Shown: piece after piece, positions 32,401 through 40,267 of the stretch
Layout: each line of letters opens with the position of its first letter
Numbering within the stretch: the stretch's first letter is position 1
Origin: a virus
Length of the DNA stretch: 49,658 nucleotides
IMG/VR virus record: IMGVR_UViG_3300022169_000004
Location: 1-49,658 of that record
Strand: one strand, 5' to 3'
Position numbers and translations under genes: made by a program
The notes under the pieces: model-generated
Databases searched by the model: none
The model's input: only the letters and a program-made list of their open reading frames with translations
What the model was told of the DNA's origin: nothing

Positions 32401-33044
32401 CTTCTTGTATAACCAAGATTTATGTCGTTAGACATTGGTAGAGGCACCCTAAGCTGAACGTTGTTTATTGAGTTTTGCATAACTGGCAACCTACCAGTTC
32501 TAAAAGCATTTTTTGCTCCGTACTTAGCTAGCGCAACTGTCTCATTGGTGATGAGGGTGCTGGCGTTAGGATCTGTTTCAGCGCTATCCGCAATTATGCA
32601 ACCATTGTTTTGTGGTGCAAATACCACTTGGGTGAATGGTGCTATTAGTGAATACTCATTATCGTGAAACTTATACCTATAAGAGAATCTCAAAAAATTC
32701 TCTTTCATGTACTCTGACGATATACTTGACTCGTTTGTGAGCGTTCTAACGTTTGTTACAGTTGATGGGTTTTGATGCTCGACCAATATAGGCGCCGCAT
32801 AAGGGGAATACTTAGCAACAGATATTTTATCCTCGCTATCGTAATAGCTAGTATCATTTATTGCTTTGTTAATATTTATCTTTCTAGGCTGGTTTCGGTT
32901 ATCAGTCCAAAATAAAAGGTCCTCAATAACGTTGATACCGGTTATTAAGTTATTTTGTGAAAAGTTTAAAAAGTCACCACTAACAATTACAACTGGTTCT
33001 GCCATCGTTGACAGATCCTGCATTATGATTTTATTTGCTGCCAT
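29451..33044 (-). CDS. Tail stabilization protein, main part, with cadherin-like insert
   Basis: 1197 aa. The start region GDFLNFSQNNLITGINVIEDLLFWTDNRNQPRKININ is the second segment of crAss-like and cyanophage tail stabilization (nozzle) proteins, which normally continue from a start like the 110-aa ORF upstream. Residues about 733-1005 form a Thr/Val/Asp-rich insert with two cadherin/Ig-like repeats (SLSTSIDEDIADTTAIGTVEA, then VTVTDGGGLTDTVGITI), likely exposed on the tail. The C-terminus is mixed. Separated from the 110-aa ORF by a TAA and 11 bases. Confidence 0.65.
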   Translation of the reverse strand: MAANKIIMQDLSTMAEPVVIVSGDFLNFSQNNLITGINVIEDLLFWTDNRNQPRKININKAINDTSYYDSEDKISVAKYSPYAAPILVEHQNPSTVTNVRTLTNESSISSEYMKENFLRFSYRYKFHDNEYSLIAPFTQVVFAPQNNGCIIADSAETDPNASTLITNETVALAKYGAKNAFRTGRLPVMQNSINNVQLRVPLPMSNDINLGYTRRFDGTVSASSSFDVDGGTLAAGTYIIKGADDSATTDGICQVIFTSNQSGTPITVTTASGTASGSDNDQLAFVPMWENAFNLKSIEILVKESDDAAVRVVGEIDVKDLRSFYDNVDIYPHKVWSNQPTFWRHCVVFNYKSENPYKVLPEGDIVRVSDKIPIQAKSQEVVSNRIVYGNYLSSYQYPTDAAGNKGISYTVSSSAKGAQEITSSVPNDWLNLQHAEFAHRYASIKQRRTYQVGIVLSDRYGRQSPVILSSVKQGKNRALYNVSDTVTVANDPGWNSTLGFSAGPGGSGNFSWSSEEDNIIGKLLTIEFKDSFIVPLEQAYSSNNVLGWYSYRLVVKQTQQDYYNIYASHPATEDANSSSPSYISLFGDNINKVPRSILEVDINKNNLSGSDELLFPKVIQSGATDTESIMQTHDNSTLIDVVNLGTVSQFDTASSPSLPDVVFNQNKNPLLAEILNLNVFYDTTNPTSTPADYEGLTVFETEPFESKLDVYYETSTCGLVTDLNYSLNYAPPASAPTEESIQFTGGSLSTSIDEDIADTTAIGTVEATKGNASNSLQFEILHLWSYLNNNQVDIKNRVSLSTAGALTATGVGFAHRNSAYDEYDLVTLVSEYTSGGAYTGSAIRTLQLSVNNVAPNISAQSVSNVEVLYDERFDTDVVATGEIYTGSADNGGLNAVEKNNGLTFDIDFATLTARDAASSDIVKAWANQAFKVVQQNDKWVLKTTWVYELNDKWDQYGLPGLEQTGKVNKAAFFDSTNKVATVTVTDGGGLTDTVGITIAEKEELKKIIHRRFTAHVKEPNKDINQLAKTFTSYIGRGSVNKTVDASNPRVGNIMYSDKNKTLLADKIAERSGFTNYYADNRHIMIIYKYTKLGYPIAGINGSGNENVEAKYDYVVIHRDTSVIIYKSEFYTPNTLAILRSSGKPGKYKSDRMAWEAGQNDTIAAALAPYNGGGTYENTLWTDDDTDANWKRWYKFKK

Positions 33045-33055
33045 TCGTTATTCAA

Positions 33056-33388
33056 TTAAGTTCCGGCTGGAATGGTTGGTAAAGTCGCTGTTACATCAGA
33101 TAAGTTAGTTCCTTTTGATTCACCAGTTTGATCTGTTACGAACCAATATACTTTTTGGTTTAGCTCGTCCACATAATAACCAATAACGTCAGAACCGGAG
33201 GCGTAGGCTAAGGGTGTGTTGTAATTTAATTTATTACCTAGTATAGGCTCTGCAGACCCAACACCTTCGTCATTTGATTCTGGTATAGATATATTTTGCG
33301 CTTCTCTATACTCGTTTTTTGGTAGAATTTTTTTGTCTACGTCTTTATTAATTTTAGCCCCAGTAAAATTATTTTTTAGTTCAGCCAT
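33056..33388 (-). CDS. Tail stabilization protein, N-terminal part
   Basis: 110 aa. KNNFTGAKINKDVDKKILP and NEYREAQNISIPESNDEGVG match the conserved start of podovirus stabilization proteins (pattern NKDxDxRxxPxGEYRDAxNI...G). It ends at TAA; the next ORF begins 12 bases on in another frame, and that frame also has a TAA just before its ATG. So the family protein is divided here into two coding units rather than joined by a simple slip. Confidence 0.65.
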   Translation of the reverse strand: MAELKNNFTGAKINKDVDKKILPKNEYREAQNISIPESNDEGVGSAEPILGNKLNYNTPLAYASGSDVIGYYVDELNQKVYWFVTDQTGESKGTNLSDVTATLPTIPAGT

Positions 33389-33392
33389 TTAA

Positions 33393-34487
33393 TTAATGTT
33401 TTATGTGCTTAGACTTACCCCTCATTGATTGTATCAACTCTAAAGGCTTGAAGTTTTGCAACCTAAGTTTAGCGTTACGCATTGCTGCTTTCCTTTCTTT
33501 TCTATACCGATTTACTATGTACTCTGGCACATTCATTTTAGCACTAAGTACATTTAAGCCTATGTGCTTATATATAGCCTCTTCTGCAAACTTATGTACT
33601 TTCATTTCGCCATCAGTACCTAAACCATCAGATATATATTTAAGTGTTATTATTTTTCCCGACAAGTCGCTGCTAAAAGCAATGCTGCCTTCAGCTTCGT
33701 TTATCATGAATATCCCAGTATTAGCCGATGCACCTGCATCTAAGCCAAATCGTCCACCCATGTGTGCACTTCTTTCTACCTCATACACTTGAGAAGAAAA
33801 ATAAGCGTTGTTCTGAATATTAGATGTGTCTCTGCTATCAAACCTATCTTGTTGTATTGAGTCGCCTAGCAACAAGTTTCCTTCGTTGTCAAATAAATAA
33901 CTATAGTCATTACCTTGAAGTATTGGTATATTAGGCCTAGAGCTGTGCTGATATGGTAATATAACGTTTTCAAATCCTGCGTCATCTATCCAAGAGAACT
34001 TAACGTAGTTGACATAGTCCTGGGGCATGTCCATTATTAATGTTGGGCCTAACTCTATCTCTTGTATTTTTTCTACCCTAGCTATTTCGTATGAAAACTC
34101 TTGTATGCCTCTTTTACAATGAAACAATATATCAGAGCGCTTTACATCGTCTATTAGTTTACCATTACCTACGTAAGCAATCATAAAGTTGTTTACAATG
34201 TCATCAATAGATATAAACTGATATTTGCCCGTTTTAGCAAACACATACCGTATCTCTACATTTTGACCGGCATTTACTGTATATCCAGCAAGGGATACCG
34301 TGGGACTTGTGTATGTATAAAAACTTGGATCTACTTCAACGTTATCAACATAAACTCTTATATCCGATTTAAGTGCTGGTACTGGGTCGAAGGTTAAGTC
34401 TATTGTTAAGGTAGTCGTTAACGCAGCATTAAAGTAACCTTGTACTCCTGTGTAATACTGTGAAGCTGTTTCTTTAATTAATCCCAT
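33393..34487 (-). CDS. Tail or neck ring protein (crAss-like)
   Basis: 364 aa. The N-terminal ~90 residues are beta-rich (a small Ig-like or fibre-attachment domain). The central ISIDDIVNNFMIAYVGNGKLI followed by KRSDILFHCKRGIQEFSYE is characteristic of a crAss-like head-tail connector or tail tubular family. The C-terminal helix is basic (YRKERKAAMRNAKLRL). It probably forms a ring under the portal. Five bases separate it from its upstream neighbour's stop. Confidence 0.65.
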   Translation of the reverse strand: MGLIKETASQYYTGVQGYFNAALTTTLTIDLTFDPVPALKSDIRVYVDNVEVDPSFYTYTSPTVSLAGYTVNAGQNVEIRYVFAKTGKYQFISIDDIVNNFMIAYVGNGKLIDDVKRSDILFHCKRGIQEFSYEIARVEKIQEIELGPTLIMDMPQDYVNYVKFSWIDDAGFENVILPYQHSSRPNIPILQGNDYSYLFDNEGNLLLGDSIQQDRFDSRDTSNIQNNAYFSSQVYEVERSAHMGGRFGLDAGASANTGIFMINEAEGSIAFSSDLSGKIITLKYISDGLGTDGEMKVHKFAEEAIYKHIGLNVLSAKMNVPEYIVNRYRKERKAAMRNAKLRLQNFKPLELIQSMRGKSKHIKH

Positions 34488-34492
34488 TTATT

Positions 34493-35515
34493 TTATTGTT
34501 TAGTTGCTTCGTTTGATTGTATTATTTGAGATGCCATTTGAGTTATGCTTGGGTCTCTTATAACAATGCCACTGTATGCTAATATCCCTGTAACCAAAGC
34601 CATTTCTTCAGATGGATGTAGCTCAAAGTTTGTTGAACCAGTTGTTGTGTATCTTTGTATAGCGTGATTACCAATAGTTAGAGTGACGTCAACTGAACCG
34701 CCAACTACTGACGTAGATATAGTAAGTACATCACCTATTTCGTATCCAGAGCCAGCTTCTTGTATTGACACTGAATCCACATTTCCGCTACCATCTGTTG
34801 TTAGATAAAATGATGCACCTACACCACTTCCGCTGTTAGTTGCAATTGTAACATTTTGAAGATCTAAGTTAACTGTTCTACTGCCCGCATCAGTGACCAT
34901 ACTAAGATCAACTAAGTCAGCTAGCACAACTAAACCAGTTTCCACAAATGTGTTTAAATCATATATTTTATTGCCATATTGAGAGTTAATTGTATAACCC
35001 CATCTTGGATCATCTGGCTTTTTTATATAATCAACAGTAACTGTCGACGCATCAGCTAAAGCTGGCAGCGTTGTTATCGATGTACCCGCAGTTTCTTGAT
35101 AGTACACAGGAAAAGTTGATGATGGTGCAGTCAACGGTGAAGACTGCATGTAGGTAATCTCGTGCTTTTTAACTTCCTCATATGTCCTTAATCTATCATT
35201 ACTTACAATGTTGATTATTTTATATATGTCGGCTGGTAAATTGGCAGACCCAGAAGTAAATGTTGAAGTATCTGTTTTGTATAACGTGTCAAGCTTTTCT
35301 TGAACATTATTAGTAGTATCAGCAACTCCTTGGTTAACAAGACCTCTCGCTTTATAGTTTAATGTTTTATTTAAATCATAAAACGTTTTGTCTACAAGGC
35401 TTAATTGAACTTGCTTAGCTATCTTATTAAACTCATCTGGAGTAAGATAGCCTCGCTGTTCCTTATTCATTATAGATAAAACGGTTTTGTAAACAGTATT
35501 TATGTTTATAGCCAT
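34493..35515 (-). CDS. Neck/adaptor protein with GxGYxxGD insert
   Basis: 340 aa. The N-terminus NTVYKTVLSIMNKEQRGYLTPDEFNKIA is typical of a Bacteroidetes-phage head-tail adaptor family. Residues about 230-278 form an insert with the pattern VSIQEAGSGYEIGDVLTI, as in repeats of T4-type baseplate and fibre proteins. The C-terminal LHPSEEMALVTGILAYSGI belongs again to the adaptor family. Role inferred from order after capsid genes. Confidence 0.6.
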   Translation of the reverse strand: MAININTVYKTVLSIMNKEQRGYLTPDEFNKIAKQVQLSLVDKTFYDLNKTLNYKARGLVNQGVADTTNNVQEKLDTLYKTDTSTFTSGSANLPADIYKIINIVSNDRLRTYEEVKKHEITYMQSSPLTAPSSTFPVYYQETAGTSITTLPALADASTVTVDYIKKPDDPRWGYTINSQYGNKIYDLNTFVETGLVVLADLVDLSMVTDAGSRTVNLDLQNVTIATNSGSGVGASFYLTTDGSGNVDSVSIQEAGSGYEIGDVLTISTSVVGGSVDVTLTIGNHAIQRYTTTGSTNFELHPSEEMALVTGILAYSGIVIRDPSITQMASQIIQSNEATKQ

Positions 35516-35527
35516 TTTATACTTATT

Positions 35528-36049
35528 TTAATATGTTCGCTTTTTACCTCTTTTTTCTATTCTTGAACCCCTCTTAGCAAAACGCTCTTGTTTCCGGTTA
35601 GTTCTATCAACTTGCCTTCCTTCTTTCATAGCACCTTTGTAATCAGCAATATTATCAAAACCAGCTTTTTCCGCTTTCGCTTGACGCTTTTTACCAATGG
35701 CTTTTCCCCATGCGTATCCCATATCCCAAAAACTATCACCGCTTTTTGATATATACTGATCCTCAAACATTTTTGCTATTTTATCTTGGGCTTTAGATTC
35801 GTTGCTTTGTCTAGGCGGGCCTTGAGAAACATCTTTAATGTAGTTAGCATCAGCGTTGCGGTGCGGCAGTTCTTCAACCTTCATAACATTTTCTGCAGAT
35901 TGCTTACTTAATAAATCCGAGGCTGTTTCAAAACTGGCCGTATCCATTAGTTTAATGTCTTCACCGCGGGAAGACTTACTACTACTAGGCGTACTAGTCT
36001 TTGTGCTTTTGCCCACTTCTTTCTGTTTAAGATCAATAGGTACTCCCAT
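35528..36049 (-). CDS. Basic structural-region protein
   Basis: 173 aa, unrecognised. Ser/Lys-rich at the N-terminus (STKTSTPSSSKSSRGED), with a helical middle and a very basic C-terminus (NRKQERFAKRGSRIEKRGKK). The first 35 residues look disordered. It starts directly at the stop of the upstream basic 230-aa gene. It may be packaged with DNA or act in head completion; inference only. Confidence 0.5.
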   Translation of the reverse strand: MGVPIDLKQKEVGKSTKTSTPSSSKSSRGEDIKLMDTASFETASDLLSKQSAENVMKVEELPHRNADANYIKDVSQGPPRQSNESKAQDKIAKMFEDQYISKSGDSFWDMGYAWGKAIGKKRQAKAEKAGFDNIADYKGAMKEGRQVDRTNRKQERFAKRGSRIEKRGKKRTY

Positions 36050-36741
36050 TATCGCTTTGCTTTATTTGCTCTGTTATTAATCTTACTGCTTTTTTTCTCA
36101 AATTTAGTTGATTTGTTTTGTTTTTTAATACCAGCTTTATGATCTTTCACCTGCCCTTTAACGGTCTTTCTGTAATCCTTTAAAGTTGATCTCATTTCTT
36201 TAACACTAGCACCATCTTCAGCCATTTTAGCAAAGTTAGGGGCTTTGGCAATATTACTAGCCGCACTGGTATTAAATGTGCTAGGTGTTTCTACTTCTTT
36301 AGAACCCATCAACATAGTGTTTCCAGATCTTGGTAAGCCAGCTATTTGCATTTTTGACGGAGTGCTTTTTACACCTGCTGCTATTTCAGAGCTAGTACGT
36401 AGTCTAGACTTTGGCTTAGACTTTGGCTTTGGCTTTAGCTTTCCTGTAACAAACTCTGACGCGCGATTAGGATTGTTTTGCACAGCGTGTGCTTCTCGCG
36501 CTAATTCATTATTTGATTTTGCTGTTTTAGTTGCTTTAGTTGACTTTGGTCTATTTCGTTCATCTAAATCCTTCATTTTCCAATCAGGTCGAGGATCCGG
36601 ATTAGTTGTTGGCGTCCATAGGTTGCTCCACCAGTCGTTACTTGGGAAACTATAATATTTAGCTTTGCTAACGTTTTGTTTTGAACCTTTGTTATCTGCT
36701 TTTGCTTTATTTTCAGGTGTTATTTTATTGTTAAATGGCAT
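36049..36741 (-). CDS. Very basic, low-complexity structural-region protein
   Basis: 230 aa, rich in Lys, Asn, Ala and Ser with a (KPKS)n-like run near residue 105 (GKLKPKPKSKPKSRLRTSS). A Trp/Pro patch (NDWWSNLWTPTTNPDPRPDW) near the N-terminus could be a docking motif. The C-terminal 60 residues are almost all Lys, Asn and Arg-type. Probably disordered and DNA-binding. A perfect 9-bp hairpin lies just upstream. Confidence 0.5.
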   Translation of the reverse strand: MPFNNKITPENKAKADNKGSKQNVSKAKYYSFPSNDWWSNLWTPTTNPDPRPDWKMKDLDERNRPKSTKATKTAKSNNELAREAHAVQNNPNRASEFVTGKLKPKPKSKPKSRLRTSSEIAAGVKSTPSKMQIAGLPRSGNTMLMGSKEVETPSTFNTSAASNIAKAPNFAKMAEDGASVKEMRSTLKDYRKTVKGQVKDHKAGIKKQNKSTKFEKKSSKINNRANKAKR

Positions 36742-36760
36742 AATCGATTTGTTGTGTTAT

Positions 36761-36789
36761 GGTAGCCACGATTTATTTATGTGGCTACC
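36761..36789. other. Perfect 9-bp intergenic hairpin
   Basis: GGTAGCCAC (36761-36769), loop of 11 bases, GTGGCTACC (36781-36789). It lies between the stop at 36808 and the start at 36741 on the minus strand. No T-run follows on the minus strand, so it is probably a processing, stability or attenuation element. On the plus strand TTAACGGGTTTTT follows, too distant for a good terminator. Confidence 0.7.
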
Positions 36790-36807
36790 TTAACGGGTTT
36801 TTAATTG

Positions 36808-37551
36808 CTATTCTTTTAATCTTTTTTCAATAGTTTGGAATACTTCTATTCCTTCATCTGTTTTAAACCAAGCGGCCAAAGCAGAATATGGGTTTTCATC
36901 AAACGGCACTGTCATTAATTTTCTACCGTTACTTGCCCATTTAAAAGTTCTTTGATCTGAGGCTAGTTTTATAATCCCCTGTTCTTGAGCTTTTATACCT
37001 ATATTCCTAACTTCTACATTATCATCAGAGGCTAGTTCTAAGAACATACTTGGATTATTCCTTGCCATAATCATAACATCTCGCTTAACCTCCTTAGAAG
37101 TCATCTTATTGACCTTAGAGCCTATTTCTACACGTAGTATAGCTTCAGCCTTGTCAATATCCATAGATTTAGCGGTATTTAAAGCATCTAATTCTATTTC
37201 TAAATAATCAAGATCATCTTCAGCTTCTTTTACGTTATCTTGTTCTTCATAATACTTATCCTTAGAAGGGTGATATAAAGAAAGAAACTTTTGAAGTGTA
37301 ACCTTTTCTTTTGGCACAGCTAAAACACCTTCTCTAAAAGCAACGTGCTCTAAAACACCATCACCTTTAAATTCATCTACAAATAATGTTCTTTGGTTTC
37401 TAGTGTACTTTAATTCTCTTTCGTATCCTTTTTCTTCATCGAAATAGTAAATACCTCTTGTTTTGAGCATATAAACTATTGGTGACTTATTTCCTTTTAA
37501 CTGGTATAATCTATCTTTAATTTCCCAGTTCTTTTCTAAACTTGTTGACAT
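36808..37551 (-). CDS. Structural-region protein after the capsid gene
   Basis: 247 aa from the ATG at 37551; the longer reading from 37593 would start inside the terminator hairpin. I do not recognise the family. It begins STSLEKNWEIKDRLYQLKG and is hydrophilic and helical, with acidic stretch KEAEDDLDYLEIELDAL near the middle. Position between the capsid protein and neck proteins suggests a head protein (head-tail connector or capsid cement). Confidence 0.55.
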   Translation of the reverse strand: MSTSLEKNWEIKDRLYQLKGNKSPIVYMLKTRGIYYFDEEKGYERELKYTRNQRTLFVDEFKGDGVLEHVAFREGVLAVPKEKVTLQKFLSLYHPSKDKYYEEQDNVKEAEDDLDYLEIELDALNTAKSMDIDKAEAILRVEIGSKVNKMTSKEVKRDVMIMARNNPSMFLELASDDNVEVRNIGIKAQEQGIIKLASDQRTFKWASNGRKLMTVPFDENPYSALAAWFKTDEGIEVFQTIEKRLKE

Positions 37552-37569
37552 AATATAATTTAATAAATA

Positions 37570-37614
37570 AAAAAAGTAAAAACTTGAGGCCACACAATTA
37601 TGACCCCAAGTTTT
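37570..37614 (-). terminator. Terminator after the major capsid gene
   Basis: Read on the minus strand, AAAACTTGGGG (37614-37604) pairs with CCTCAAGTTTT (37589-37579) as an 11-bp stem, one pair being G-U. It is followed by TTTTTAC and a T-run into 37571. It lies 12 bases after the capsid stop, so capsid transcripts end here in part and downstream genes get less message. Confidence 0.8.
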
Positions 37615-37626
37615 AATTAATTGCTA

Positions 37627-39087
37627 TTAAGCATCTGTTGCGTTAAACAATATGAAGTTATTAGCAGCTTGTGTTACGAGACATCTCTCTGACAAGTAGT
37701 GAATCTCCATAGCATCAAGATCGCTATTAGAAGCTCCAACAGATCCAGTAACCCAAGACTTCATGCGTCGGTTATCAGTTTCAGAAGCTCTGTAACGAAC
37801 GTGAAGGAATGGACGACGGATGTTCTTACCCATCATTTGATCATACACTGAAGATGTTCCAGCAGGAACTAAAACTCCCTCAATACCACCAACAGCAGCA
37901 CGAGTAGCTTGATCATTCAAATATTTCCAGTCAGTCTTATAAAAATCATAAGAACCTCTTCGGAAACCAGAGAAACCAAGGTTAAGAGCCATATCTTCAC
38001 TGTTCTCAAACACACCATAAGATGTTCCAGTAGAGTATCCACCGTTCATGAGGGCTAACCCAGTATCAATACCTAAGGCAGCAGAACGATTCAAGAAAAG
38101 CATGTTTTCTTCAATAGCGCCTTGCTTGTCCAGCTCAATACACATGTTATCCATAGAGGCTTGAAAATCAGCAGCAGTTGTTGTAACTATGTTAGCAGCA
38201 CCAAATCCTTCAGATACAATACCTCTATCAGAGATAGCAGCAAATAAACCTTCAGTACCTGCAGTACCTGCGCCACCATCAGTTGGTAAAGCAATAGTAG
38301 AATCTGCGTGTACAAGCTCGCCTTCAACCATAGCCATTTCAAGATAATCTTCGAAACGAGTTCGGGTATCACCTTCAGCCTTCATATACCATAAGTAACC
38401 AGCTTGGCCAGCTTCTCCTGAAACTTCAACCCAACCAATTTGAGCGGCATCAGATCCTGATACTTCAAACTTGTCCTTGATAATAATAGGCTTATTGCTA
38501 AAGCTCTTGAATTCAGGCTTAACAGAGCCAGACATTCCAGCTGATCCTTTTGCAAATTCAGAACCGTAAACAAACAATTGAATTGGCTCGGTGTCAACTG
38601 CGCCCATGTTGCTCAACGCAGCTCCTCCATAAGGAAGGATAGTAGCCGTGTCATTAGCAACAGCGCTAACATAAGCTTTGATTACTTCACCACCAGTCAT
38701 TAGCTTTGCAACAACCGTTTGACCTACTCTAAGAGCGTGAGCCCCTAAACCGCTAAGAGTGTTGGCAGATGCATCGGCAACGATTGCTGATGAACTTGCT
38801 GTTCCAGCTAATCCATAAGCTAAGTGAAGACGGCCTTGCTCAGACCAGATAATCTGATCGCCTGACATAGGCATTTCAGCTCCTACTAGTCGTAAGAAAG
38901 ATGAAATTGATCTGTTTCCGTATCGCTCAACTTCTTGTTCGTAAAGCTCAGGAAGATACTGCTGACCCCAAGTATCAAAACTTGAATCAGCAAAATTAAT
39001 ATAGTTACTTGATAAAGTAACTTTCGAATGTGCGGGATCTACAAACCCCGTTGCTGGGGTAGTAAATTCGACTATACTTTGTGCCAT
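37627..39087 (-). CDS. Major capsid protein (HK97 fold, crAss-like)
   Basis: 486 aa. After a short N-arm it reads PELYEQEVERYGNRSISSFLR, a long helical start typical of HK97-fold capsid proteins of Bacteroidetes phages; later AGYLWYMKAEGDTRTRFEDYLEMAMVE matches the P-domain spine helix of crAss-like capsids. A beta-rich insert (VVAKLMTGGEVIKAYVSAVAND) sits at about 125-160. It follows the scaffold gene, and a terminator follows it. Codon use looks more GC-rich than its neighbours, consistent with high expression. Confidence 0.85.
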   Translation of the reverse strand: MAQSIVEFTTPATGFVDPAHSKVTLSSNYINFADSSFDTWGQQYLPELYEQEVERYGNRSISSFLRLVGAEMPMSGDQIIWSEQGRLHLAYGLAGTASSSAIVADASANTLSGLGAHALRVGQTVVAKLMTGGEVIKAYVSAVANDTATILPYGGAALSNMGAVDTEPIQLFVYGSEFAKGSAGMSGSVKPEFKSFSNKPIIIKDKFEVSGSDAAQIGWVEVSGEAGQAGYLWYMKAEGDTRTRFEDYLEMAMVEGELVHADSTIALPTDGGAGTAGTEGLFAAISDRGIVSEGFGAANIVTTTAADFQASMDNMCIELDKQGAIEENMLFLNRSAALGIDTGLALMNGGYSTGTSYGVFENSEDMALNLGFSGFRRGSYDFYKTDWKYLNDQATRAAVGGIEGVLVPAGTSSVYDQMMGKNIRRPFLHVRYRASETDNRRMKSWVTGSVGASNSDLDAMEIHYLSERCLVTQAANNFILFNATDA

Positions 39088-39099
39088 TTTTTATATGTT

Positions 39100-40245
39100 T
39101 TAGTAATTTTTAAGTTTTATTTTCAATTTAGAACTGTTATCACCATCCATTACTCTGACCTTGGTACCATTTGCATTTATAACTCCTGGATCAGATTTTC
39201 TACCATTAACATTAATGTTTTTGGCCTCTGACGTCATTTGTCGCACTGCATCTGCTTTACCTTGCTCATAAAAATGATTGGCTAAACCATCGGGATTGCT
39301 AGCAGCAAAAAGGGCTTTATGATAACCTTTAGCGTCTGCTAATACGTTATCTTTAATGTACTCACTGAATACATTTAATAAATCACTTTGTGTTTGCTTA
39401 ACGCTATCAACATCTTTAACGTTGTATCGATACTTCTTTTCTCCTACTTCAAATTCAAAACCTTTGAATTGTTCGTTAAAAAGATTATTCGTTACGTTGT
39501 CAAAATGTTCCTTTTGGCGAGATGATAGTTCTTTACCGCTTTTAACTTGCTCTTGATGCTGGTTGTAAAACTCAACTGCTTCTTTTTGCTCTGGACTTAA
39601 CTTTGAACCCAACTTGACTTCATCGTAATATTTGTCTTTAAGCGAATTAAGAAACCCTTGAGCCTCTGAAACAGCTTCTTTGTGAGCTAGTTTTTTTCGG
39701 CGTACATCTCTTTCTTCATCAAACTCTTCGTCAAAAGAAAATTTGTCTTCAATTAAGAAGTCTATTTCTTCATTAGATAAGTGTGACTTAGTTTGTTTAT
39801 AATACTCACGTAGTAGTGAATCACCATCTACGTTGCTATAATCTGCGTTTAATCTAACATAGTCATCTAGAGTTCCACCAGTCTCGTTCATAAACTCAAC
39901 GACTTTCTGTATGTTCTCCGGTAGATCTATGCTATTCTCTTGTATTTCTTTTACTACAGCCTCTTTTGTTACCTCTTCAACAAGCTCAACAACTTCGTCT
40001 GTAATTTCTTCTAATACTTTTTGGTCTTCTCCTTCGTTGGCTTCTTCTTTTTCGGTGTTTTCTTCGTTGTTAGCTTCTTCTTTGATCCGTACATTTTCTT
40101 CGTTATTTATTTTTGCTAAATCTATTTTATAACCGTCTTCGGTTTTAGTTGTAACTTTATTTGGCTCAACTTCTTGCACGTCAACTTGTTCTACCTGTGT
40201 TGGCTCCGTGTTTTCTACTACTTCTGTGTTTTCTTCGTTATCCAT
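39100..40245 (-). CDS. Capsid scaffold protein
   Basis: 381 aa, extremely acidic in the first 110 residues (runs of Glu such as EEANNEENTEKEEANEGED), helical in the middle and basic at the end (SSKLKIKLKNY). Acidic helical protein with a basic C-terminal tip between portal and capsid genes is the classical scaffold pattern; the tip usually touches the capsid protein. No protease motif seen. Confidence 0.75.
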   Translation of the reverse strand: MDNEENTEVVENTEPTQVEQVDVQEVEPNKVTTKTEDGYKIDLAKINNEENVRIKEEANNEENTEKEEANEGEDQKVLEEITDEVVELVEEVTKEAVVKEIQENSIDLPENIQKVVEFMNETGGTLDDYVRLNADYSNVDGDSLLREYYKQTKSHLSNEEIDFLIEDKFSFDEEFDEERDVRRKKLAHKEAVSEAQGFLNSLKDKYYDEVKLGSKLSPEQKEAVEFYNQHQEQVKSGKELSSRQKEHFDNVTNNLFNEQFKGFEFEVGEKKYRYNVKDVDSVKQTQSDLLNVFSEYIKDNVLADAKGYHKALFAASNPDGLANHFYEQGKADAVRQMTSEAKNINVNGRKSDPGVINANGTKVRVMDGDNSSKLKIKLKNY

Positions 40246-40267
40246 AATATAATATAAAAAATTTGGT

